A stretch of 64,000 nt of DNA from Chlamydiales bacterium (GTDB lineage Bacteria; Chlamydiota; Chlamydiia; Chlamydiales; Simkaniaceae), in NCBI GenBank assembly GCA_024233395.1, contig JACKPR010000005.1, positions 101,751-165,750 of the forward strand, written 5' to 3'. Positions 8,049 through 14,868 of the stretch are shown piece after piece. A program made the translations under genes and the position numbers. Each line of letters begins with the position of its first letter. Positions within the stretch are counted from its first letter, which is position 1. Below the pieces are notes generated by a model. It worked only from the letters and a program-made list of their open reading frames with translations. It ran no database searches and was not told the origin of the DNA.

Positions 8049-9739
8049 AGAGGATTCTTTTTTGTCTCGTATTTCCCCTTGTTATCTACGGTGAGGTAAA
8101 AGTTTCGACATTTGTTAAACACGATACAAAAAACCACCAGATCCAAAATGAATCGAATGCTCCCTATTTTAAGGGGTTGATTATCATTGGCAATAAAGAT
8201 GACTTAAATCCTCGAGGTTATGAAAACGTTCATGGCGTCATGAGCTATCATGTTGATTTACCAGGCGGCATTGTTGCATTGAAGAAGAGTGTCCGCCCTT
8301 ATTACAATGCCCCACTCAATAGTGAAACAATCAGTGCTATCAAAAGGCGAGTCATTGAATATTATAGAAATAATGGACGCCCTATAGTTGCTGTATCAGT
8401 TGTTCAACAAGACATCACCGATGGCGTCTTGCAGTTGATGGTGACTGAAGGAAAGCTTGGAAAGATTACCTGCAAAGGAAACCAATGGTTTAAAGAAACG
8501 CGTCTTATTGATGCCATTCAACTCGAATCTGGAGAAAACATTGCTTCAGACCTTCTGGATCAAAACCTATATTGGCTCAATCGAAACCCCTTTCGGCAAA
8601 TCGATGCTATTTATACTCCTGGAGAGGAAGAAGGAACGACCAATATCGAACTCATCTGTAAAGATCGCTTTCCCCTTCGAATCTATGCAGGGATTGATAA
8701 TACAGGAAACGATGTTACAGGAAATAATCGCCTCTTTACAGGATTTAATTGGGGGAATGTTTTCCAAACCGACCAACGTCTTTCCTATCAATTTGCAACC
8801 TCTTCCGATTTCAAAAGATACCACGCCCACACTCTTTATTATGAAATCCCCCTCCCTTGGTGGCAGCATCTTCTTAATCTATATGGAGGGTATTCCCATG
8901 TGGATGCAGACTTTCATGTCCCGACCATTTTGGGAGCACGTTTTCGTACCCATGGATTTTCCCTTCAAACAAGCCTTCGCTATGATATTCCTTTAAAACC
9001 TCACCTAAACTTTCTCCATGAAGTGACTTGGGGATTTGATTTTAAGCGGACAAATAACAACCTTGATCTTGGGGGAATCCCTGTCATCTCAGAAGATAAT
9101 GTCAACCTTACCCAGTTTCAACTTGGATATAATCTTGGCTATACGACTTCCTCTCTTTCCCTTTCCTTTGAAATTGAAGGGTTTTGTTCTCCTGGAAAGT
9201 GGATCTCTGATCAAACAAATGCCGATTACCACTCTTTGCGTCCCTTTGCAAAAAATCAGTACGTTTATGCACGAACAGCATTCACCTTGATCTATAAATT
9301 CTATGAAGAATGGGCTTTTCACAATTATTTCCGCGGTCAAGTCGCTTCTTGCAATCTCCTTCCCTCAGAAGAGTATGGACTCGGTGGATACAATACTGTT
9401 CGGGGCTACAAAGAACGGATTGTGAATGGAGACAATGCCTTCATCTGGAATCTTGAGCTGCGAACCCCTCCCATCAGCATTCTCAATGCTTTAGCTGGCT
9501 GGAAAAAGTTTAACGATGCATTCCAATTTCTTCTCTTTTACGACTATGGTCTTTCTGGCGTGAGGCGAGCAGCACCAGGGCAACCTAAAACATCGTATCT
9601 AATGAGTATCGGGCCCGGCATCCGTTATAATGTCATTCCCTATCTTACTTTTCGCGCCGACTGGGGTTTCCAACTCCATGACTTGCATCTTGGCGGTCCC
9701 CACCAACGCCTTCATTTCTCCCTTTCAGTAGGTTACTAA
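8045..9739 (+). CDS. TpsB-type outer-membrane transporter (ShlB/FhaC/HecB family)
   Basis: A 564-residue outer-membrane protein: a signal peptide (residues ~1-16), POTRA-like region (~70-210, including GKITCKGNQWFKETRL and LNRNPFRQIDAIYTPG) and a 16-strand barrel. The conserved VRGY motif (YNTVRGYKE, near residue 455) and the terminal aromatic LHFSLSVGY are visible. It should export the TpsA protein encoded upstream; the ORFs overlap by 4 bp, so the pair is coupled. The N-terminal plug helix is not obvious. Confidence 0.9.
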   Translation: MKRILFCLVFPLVIYGEVKVSTFVKHDTKNHQIQNESNAPYFKGLIIIGNKDDLNPRGYENVHGVMSYHVDLPGGIVALKKSVRPYYNAPLNSETISAIKRRVIEYYRNNGRPIVAVSVVQQDITDGVLQLMVTEGKLGKITCKGNQWFKETRLIDAIQLESGENIASDLLDQNLYWLNRNPFRQIDAIYTPGEEEGTTNIELICKDRFPLRIYAGIDNTGNDVTGNNRLFTGFNWGNVFQTDQRLSYQFATSSDFKRYHAHTLYYEIPLPWWQHLLNLYGGYSHVDADFHVPTILGARFRTHGFSLQTSLRYDIPLKPHLNFLHEVTWGFDFKRTNNNLDLGGIPVISEDNVNLTQFQLGYNLGYTTSSLSLSFEIEGFCSPGKWISDQTNADYHSLRPFAKNQYVYARTAFTLIYKFYEEWAFHNYFRGQVASCNLLPSEEYGLGGYNTVRGYKERIVNGDNAFIWNLELRTPPISILNALAGWKKFNDAFQFLLFYDYGLSGVRRAAPGQPKTSYLMSIGPGIRYNVIPYLTFRADWGFQLHDLHLGGPHQRLHFSLSVGY

Positions 9740-9762
9740 AAGATTTTGAGAGCTGATCTTTA
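9736..9762 (+). terminator. weak hairpin after tpsB
   Basis: CTAAAAGAT and ATCTTTAG flank TTTGAGAGCTG immediately after the tpsB stop. The stem has a bulge and only a short T-run follows, so this is a weak candidate. Confidence 0.3.
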
Positions 9763-9830
9763 GTGACTTATTCATAGAATTAATATATAATAATTGTTAT
9801 TTTTTTTAGCTAAAAAATAGCAGGTATTAA

Positions 9831-10865
9831 ATGGCAACAATTGCAGATCCTTCTCACAGGGAATTTATATTTGCTATAGTCAATTCTATTAATCGATCTC
9901 ATCGCGTTGTAACAACTAATATTAAGAGAGATTCTATTGAAAGTCGAGTTCAAGAAGCTCAAGTAGTCATTTTTTTAAGAGACCAAAGTCAATATGGCGA
10001 TCATCAAAATGGAACTGCAATTCTTAGACATATAAAAGAAAACGACTGTTTAATCTTGGAAGGGGATCAATTACCAAGTTTTTTATGTCCCTCGATCTAC
10101 ACAAAGGCTCATCTCTGGGATGTTAAGCCCAGTTCAGAGTTAAAAAGTTTATATGAAGAATGGATGACTACCATTCAGCATGCAATTTCTTCAATCCATT
10201 GTTTAGCTGGCGCATTAATAATAAACCCCCATCCTATACAGAGTGTTGATTCTGAGAAAGAGATTCTCGCAGAAGATCGTGAAAGATGCCTTTCTTCGGA
10301 TCCTCTTGTTAGGTCTCACCAAATTGCTTCTCTTAGAAGTAGCCTAAAGGACTCCTTAGTAAAACTTAAAGAATTTGATTCTAGACATGACGAGATTATG
10401 AAGAATGAATTCTTGGTTAAAAGTATTGGACTTGTTCAGAAGATTCAAGGTTCTCTTCTGAAGCATGAAAAAGTTTGGGTTGTGTTGAGTGAAGTTCGAG
10501 GAAGACATGTGAGTGTTGCAAAGGAGATTATCGACGGAGTCTCTCATCTCTACCAATCGCTTGAAGCCGCAGGTATCCATTATGTAACTTTGAAACATTT
10601 TGATCCTCATTTGAAAAAATCTGCGTACTCCCATTCTCCAAAAAAAGCTGAAAAAATCGATGCTCGATATCAAAAACAATTGGAAAAAGAAAAAAAGATA
10701 TTTCGTAATGCTTTTGAAATGGATTTCCCCACCACACTATCGGTCGAAGAGCAATACCAGGCATTTAAAACTTTTATAGATGATCCGTCTTGGAATAGCA
10801 CAACCCTCTTTCAAGCAGGAGAAACTCTGGAGTTATTTTTAGAAAGAGCTCTTACATGGGAGTAA
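9831..10865 (+). CDS. hypothetical protein, possible ChaN/TraB/EreA-like fold
   Basis: A 344-residue protein without signal peptide or membrane segment. The segment from residue ~43 (VVIFLRDQSQYGDHQNG) to CLILEGDQ (~residue 84) resembles the opening of ChaN/TraB/erythromycin-esterase-like domains, which have a strand ending in an acidic or polar pair, a histidine-containing loop, then a strand ending in LEG. A later RGRHVSVAKEI...GVSHLYQSL stretch could match their R..M and GxxHL elements. This is an impression from motif spacing only. AT-rich sequence with TATAATAATT lies upstream. The gene converges with the next minus-strand gene. Confidence 0.6.
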   Translation: MATIADPSHREFIFAIVNSINRSHRVVTTNIKRDSIESRVQEAQVVIFLRDQSQYGDHQNGTAILRHIKENDCLILEGDQLPSFLCPSIYTKAHLWDVKPSSELKSLYEEWMTTIQHAISSIHCLAGALIINPHPIQSVDSEKEILAEDRERCLSSDPLVRSHQIASLRSSLKDSLVKLKEFDSRHDEIMKNEFLVKSIGLVQKIQGSLLKHEKVWVVLSEVRGRHVSVAKEIIDGVSHLYQSLEAAGIHYVTLKHFDPHLKKSAYSHSPKKAEKIDARYQKQLEKEKKIFRNAFEMDFPTTLSVEEQYQAFKTFIDDPSWNSTTLFQAGETLELFLERALTWE

Positions 10866-10904
10866 CGCCCTTCTCCTTCAAAAATTTCCGTTTGCAAAAA
10901 AAAC

Positions 10905-11390
10905 TTAATGGGAAACATGTTTTAAATGTTTTTTGCTTCCCACTAACTTCACTAAAAACATTGCAGAAAGAATCGTCTCCAAGTTCTCTACTACAAAAAG
11001 TTTGAGATTCCCCTTAAGATCCGGATGCTCTCCCCATATTACCCCAATAATAATCCTGAGAGAGAAAATAAATAATAAAAGAATCATCGGGACCCAACTA
11101 CCAGGAAATTCTATGAGCTTTTTCTTCTTGTCAAAAACAGAAAAGCTTTTATGGCTTATAAGTAACTCTAAGCCTACCCCTAAACTTAGACTGAAAATCC
11201 AGGGGAAAACAAATAACAATCCATCATCTCTTATGGTTGAATAGATTGTCCACCCCAGAAAGACAACAGGAATAATAATGAGATCTTTCCAACGAATGCT
11301 AAAAGCATCTTTTGCTTTTAATCCCTTCCATAAGAGTATGGTAAGGATAAACGATATATAAACCGGTGTATAGGAAGCTAGGTCTAACAT
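10905..11390 (-). CDS. small integral membrane protein, paralogue 1
   Basis: A 161-residue protein with four or five transmembrane segments, a central DKKKKLIEFPGSWVPM motif and a second KGNLKLFVVENLETIL segment. It is about half identical to the neighbour at 11468-11971, so the pair arose by tandem duplication. ATG 11390 is chosen because a perfect AGGAGG lies 6 bases upstream; an in-frame ATG at 11414 has none. The GSW.PL core resembles a widespread family of small bacterial membrane proteins that I recall as DUF6622-like, but I cannot confirm the name. Function unknown. Confidence 0.7.
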   Translation of the reverse strand: MLDLASYTPVYISFILTILLWKGLKAKDAFSIRWKDLIIIPVVFLGWTIYSTIRDDGLLFVFPWIFSLSLGVGLELLISHKSFSVFDKKKKLIEFPGSWVPMILLLFIFSLRIIIGVIWGEHPDLKGNLKLFVVENLETILSAMFLVKLVGSKKHLKHVSH

Positions 11391-11467
11391 AACAACCTCC
11401 TTTCCTACCCACATCCATACATTATTTTTTTCAAAAAATCAACTTTTATTGGATACAAGAATGTTTC

Positions 11468-11971
11468 TTAAATAGAAGAAAGGTCTACATGAGGAGATTG
11501 CTTGAACCGCTTTAAGGTCCCAATGAGCCTTCCCAAAAAGATTGCAGAAAGAATCGTTGCAAAATTCTCAACGATTAAAAGTTTCAGGGTTCCCTTAAGT
11601 TCAGGATGAACACCATAGGTTGCTCCAAGAAAAAATCGAATGGAAAAAATAAGGAGAAAAAGGATGAGCGGAGCCCAACTACCAGGAAATTCAATGATTT
11701 TTTTCTTCTTATCAAAACGAAGAGAGCTTTTATAGACAATCAACAGACCAATCCCTACCCCAATACTTACACTTAAAACCCAAGGAATGATCGAAAGTAA
11801 GTCATAGTTTTTGAAGATGGAGTAAGTCGTCCACGTCAACATTGCTAAGGGGATAATGACAAGATCTTTTAATGAAAGAGTATAGGTACGCCTTGCTTTC
11901 CACCCTTTCCAGGAGAGAAGGGCTAAAATGACCCAAACATAAATGGGAGCATGTGAAATAATATCTAACAT
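11468..11971 (-). CDS. small integral membrane protein, paralogue 2
   Basis: A 167-residue membrane protein with the same plan as its downstream paralogue: MLD start, HAPIYVWVILALLSWKGWKA, FDKKKKIIEFPGSWAPL and ELKGTLKLLIVENFATILSA. AGGAAAAAAG precedes the ATG. The gap to the paralogue is 77 bp, with separate ribosome sites. No catalytic motif is visible; a structural or small-molecule permease role cannot be separated. Confidence 0.7.
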   Translation of the reverse strand: MLDIISHAPIYVWVILALLSWKGWKARRTYTLSLKDLVIIPLAMLTWTTYSIFKNYDLLSIIPWVLSVSIGVGIGLLIVYKSSLRFDKKKKIIEFPGSWAPLILFLLIFSIRFFLGATYGVHPELKGTLKLLIVENFATILSAIFLGRLIGTLKRFKQSPHVDLSSI

Positions 11972-12052
11972 CTTTTTTCCTGATTTTCAGAGAATTATAG
12001 TCGAATTTCCCCTAGAAATCAAACTTTTTGGAAGCTGGTATAAACCTTTATT

Positions 12053-12298
12053 TTAACCAATGCGCTTGAACCTTGGGACGACTTTTCCATCGATCCTGAC
12101 CGTTTCAACAAACATCTCAAGAGGGCGAACCCAAGTGGTTCCCTGTTCATCTGCATAGATGACAACCTCCTCAAGGGTTTCAGTATGACGCCCAACGCCT
12201 ACAACTTTGTACTGATTTTTTTTGTAATGCTCAAAGAGCCCTCCATCCATTAACTCTTTGGCTTTTTCTGAAAAAGGCTTTAATCCACTATGACTCAT
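12053..12298 (-). CDS. DUF1653 domain protein
   Basis: An 81-residue soluble protein matching the DUF1653 consensus: EHYKKNQYKVVGVGRHTETLEE, then VVIYADEQGTTWVRPLEMF and a VPRF ending. The family consists of small beta-barrel proteins of unknown function, often near metabolic or repair genes. The first ~20 residues are an extension. A palindromic MITE-like element begins 20 bp upstream of the start codon and could affect its expression. Confidence 0.8.
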   Translation of the reverse strand: MSHSGLKPFSEKAKELMDGGLFEHYKKNQYKVVGVGRHTETLEEVVIYADEQGTTWVRPLEMFVETVRIDGKVVPRFKRIG

Positions 12299-12318
12299 CT
12301 TTCCCTACCTGTTCGTTA

Positions 12319-12484
12319 TAGCTAAAATACTTTAAAATTGGGATGATTTAGACTAGAGATTTTTGATGGATTTTGGCTTCTTAAAACCGAAAACATTGTC
12401 TAAAAGACAAGGAGAGGTTTTAAGAAGTCAAAAGGCATCGGAAAGATCCGGATAAATCATCCCAATTTTAAAGTGTTTTAGCTA
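12319..12484. mobile_element. MITE-like palindromic element, family A, copy 1 (166 bp)
   Basis: Near-palindromic element flanked by TA (12317-12318 and 12485-12486). Its ends read TAGCTAAAATACTTTAAAAT and the complement of TAGCTAAAACACTTTAAAAT, continuing through TTGGGATGATTTA to about 32 bp. The core (TTTTTGATGGATTTTG, then a stem of CTTCTTAAAACC / GGTTTTAAGAAG) matches the copy at 31756-31921 in reverse orientation, with the same length. It encodes nothing. Its right end forms the last five codons and stop of the DUF1499 gene at 12468-12854. Confidence 0.85.
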
Positions 12485-12854
12485 TATAAGCTTTATGTAG
12501 AGCTTCCACTCTTTTTCGATTCACTCCCAAATCCCCATAACCAACTCTTGATGCACTCCGAACATCGATGACATTTTTGCTGGGATTATAAAGAAACTCA
12601 ACATCATCGGTGAACCGAAAGATTTTAGATGTAAATTCAGCATGGAGATATTCTGGAGTTTCTGTAACTATTACTGTGCGTGGCAGGGAGCGAATGATCG
12701 AAGCAATGATTCCTAAACTTTCTTGAGGACTTTTATAGATAGGAAAAGGAGCAATCGCATGAGCACGATCTTCCGACTGACTGCTCACGCAATTGGGCTT
12801 ATTAGGACATGGAGCAAGGCTCACCATAAGAAAACACAGAATTCCAATCATCAT
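12468..12854 (-). CDS. DUF1499 family exported protein, 3' end formed by MITE-A
   Basis: A 128-residue protein with an N-terminal hydrophobic segment (residues ~1-14) and the DUF1499 signature: LAPCPNKPNCVSSQ, TPEYLHAEFTSKIFRFTDDVEF and VIDVRSASRVGYGDLGVNRKRV. Family members are envelope proteins of unknown function. The last five residues (IAKTL) and the stop codon come from the terminal repeat of the MITE-like element at 12319-12484, so the original C-terminus has been replaced. The core domain is complete, so the gene is probably still functional. Confidence 0.82.
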   Translation of the reverse strand: MMIGILCFLMVSLAPCPNKPNCVSSQSEDRAHAIAPFPIYKSPQESLGIIASIIRSLPRTVIVTETPEYLHAEFTSKIFRFTDDVEFLYNPSKNVIDVRSASRVGYGDLGVNRKRVEALHKAYIAKTL

Positions 12855-12920
12855 ATCTATTGAAAATTATATTAAGGGATATTACCTTTTATTGTTATGA
12901 ATTCTACATCGTAGGGTGTA

Positions 12921-14288
12921 ATGAGTGGAATAACACAGTCTTCAAAAGGAAGTATTCGAGAAGTCTTTACTATTTCTTACCCTATCTTTTTAGCGCTTTT
13001 ATCTTCATGCATCATGGGATTTTGTGATCGCTACTTTTTATCCAAATACTCTCTTGATGCCTTTCAAGGAGCTTGTATAGGGGGATATCTTGTTTTACTC
13101 TTTCAAGCTTTTTGCATGCAAATCACCTCTATCAACCAAATCTTCATTTCTGGAGCATTAGGCAAAAAACAAGAAGGATTGATTGGTCCTTATACTTGGC
13201 AAATGATTTGGGGGTCTGTTTTAATTAGTCTTGTGATGATTCCCATTGGACTCCTTACAAATCACTTTTACTTTTCCAAAACACCCATCCAAGCACTTGG
13301 AAGTCAATATTTTTTAGTTTTGATCATGGGAAATTGTTTATTCTCTCTTGGCGCAACTTTTGCTGGTTTTCAAGCAGGAATAGGAAAAACTAAACTTTTG
13401 ACCGTCTCTACAGTTATCTCAAACATCTGTAATATCATTCTCAATTATATTCTTATTTTTGGCATACAAGGCACTATCCCTCCTTTAGGAGTGATTGGAG
13501 CTGCAATAGGAACTCTTATTTCTCAAGGAGTCTATTGTCTGATTCTTTTTGCTTCGTTTATTTATCATAAAGACTCCTCCACCTATCAAAGCAAAAAATG
13601 GTCCTTCTCTATTCCTCTTTTTTTAAAACTTATTCGTATAGGGGTTCCAAGTGCTTTTGCACGATTCTCAAACTTATTGTACTGGGCTTTTGCAGTAAAA
13701 ATTCTCTCAAATCTCGAAGGAGATTACCTCCTTGTCCTTTCTTATGGAGCGACCCTTTGGTTCCCCATCTCTACGATTACTGAAGCATTAGCGAAAGGAG
13801 CCCTCTCATTTTTTTCATTCTTTTTAGGGGCAAATCATTTTCCTCTTATTTGGACAACCCTACGGTCAGCCCTCTTCATTTTTTTCATCGCCTTTTTCCT
13901 CTTAGGAATTCCCTTAGTGCTCTTTTCAGAGTCTCTTATTAACACCGTTCTTCAAACAACTCTCTCTCAAAAATCACTCGAGACGTTAAAAATGGCATCG
14001 ATTTGGCTTTGGATTTACTTCCTTTTAGAAGGGGTTTCCCGTTTGATTATCATCATTGTCTTAGCCATGAAACAAACCCTTTTTTCTATGAAATATAATA
14101 TCATTACCGGCGGATTTCTCATCTTTCTCCCCTACTACCTCTGTTTCCATGTCTTTGAATGCAGCGCCGATAAAGTCTGGATGGCAAATTGGATCTGCTG
14201 TTTTGTTAATGCTATCGTATTCTTTGGAAAAGCTTATATAGAGTTAAATAAAAACAAAGAACCCACTTTTTCTCATGTTCCTAACTAA
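12921..14288 (+). CDS. MATE-family multidrug/Na+ antiporter
   Basis: A 455-residue protein with 12 predicted transmembrane segments and MatE features: TISYPIFLALLSSCIMGFCD in TM1, the SINQIFISGALGKKQ loop, FAGFQAGIGKT and PPLGVIGAAIGTLISQG before TM6. It exports organic cations or other small molecules in exchange for Na+ or H+. The second half repeats the fold (LIRIGVPSAFARFSN). It stands alone between a minus-strand DUF1499 gene and a small exported protein. The substrate is unknown. Confidence 0.88.
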   Translation: MSGITQSSKGSIREVFTISYPIFLALLSSCIMGFCDRYFLSKYSLDAFQGACIGGYLVLLFQAFCMQITSINQIFISGALGKKQEGLIGPYTWQMIWGSVLISLVMIPIGLLTNHFYFSKTPIQALGSQYFLVLIMGNCLFSLGATFAGFQAGIGKTKLLTVSTVISNICNIILNYILIFGIQGTIPPLGVIGAAIGTLISQGVYCLILFASFIYHKDSSTYQSKKWSFSIPLFLKLIRIGVPSAFARFSNLLYWAFAVKILSNLEGDYLLVLSYGATLWFPISTITEALAKGALSFFSFFLGANHFPLIWTTLRSALFIFFIAFFLLGIPLVLFSESLINTVLQTTLSQKSLETLKMASIWLWIYFLLEGVSRLIIIIVLAMKQTLFSMKYNIITGGFLIFLPYYLCFHVFECSADKVWMANWICCFVNAIVFFGKAYIELNKNKEPTFSHVPN

Positions 14289-14363
14289 AAAACTTGTTTT
14301 TTTCTCCTGAAGGATTTTAAAGTACCTGCATTTCAATAAACCAAACCATATCACGAGGTTTTT

Positions 14364-14861
14364 ATGAAAAAAGCATTATTAAAGATTGGAATTGTTGCAG
14401 CTCTTGCATTCTCTACAACCCTTTTCAAAAAAGAGCCTTATCATTTTTTACCGTTTAAGAAGATTTCTTACTCTATTGAATCCTCTAAAAAATACTCTTC
14501 TTATCACCGGATGTTATCTTTAAATCATGAGGATTTCAAAACCCATTTTATCGGATGCAAATCAATGACAAAATCGATACAAAATTTTGAAAAAGATTTT
14601 TTCATCGATGCCGTGCACTCCCACCTTTTTTATGTAGGGGGGATAGATCATGTCATGCCGAATCAAATGAACCAGATTTTTGAATCTGTCGATTCAAACG
14701 GGGACCTTCACTTTTATTTTCAACATCCTCATGGAACCAGACATTTTTCAATACAAGAGATGAAAATAGGAGACCATGTCGCTTATTATCTCCAAAATTC
14801 TTCATATAGAGAACACTACCCTTCTTTAAAGGATTTTCTGGAATGTACCCTTAAGGCATAA
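14364..14861 (+). CDS. hypothetical exported or membrane-anchored protein
   Basis: A 165-residue protein with a positively charged N-terminus and one hydrophobic helix (residues ~5-20) without a lipobox. The remainder is polar, with several His and Phe residues. GAGG lies 5 bases before the ATG. I recognise no family. It converges with the large minus-strand gene downstream, with a shared hairpin between them. Confidence 0.65.
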   Translation: MKKALLKIGIVAALAFSTTLFKKEPYHFLPFKKISYSIESSKKYSSYHRMLSLNHEDFKTHFIGCKSMTKSIQNFEKDFFIDAVHSHLFYVGGIDHVMPNQMNQIFESVDSNGDLHFYFQHPHGTRHFSIQEMKIGDHVAYYLQNSSYREHYPSLKDFLECTLKA

Positions 14862-14865
14862 GGGT
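14847..14865. terminator. bidirectional hairpin between convergent genes
   Basis: The inverted repeat ACCCTTA / TAAGGGT with loop AGGCA overlaps the stop codon of the 165-aa gene. It is followed on the plus strand by TGATTACTTTTT, so it may terminate both convergent transcripts. Confidence 0.5.
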
Positions 14866-14868
14866 TGA

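Noticed and set aside
12319..12484. Small ORF or RNA gene inside the palindrome
   Set aside because: No start with ribosome site; the sequence is explained by a repeated palindromic element found three times.
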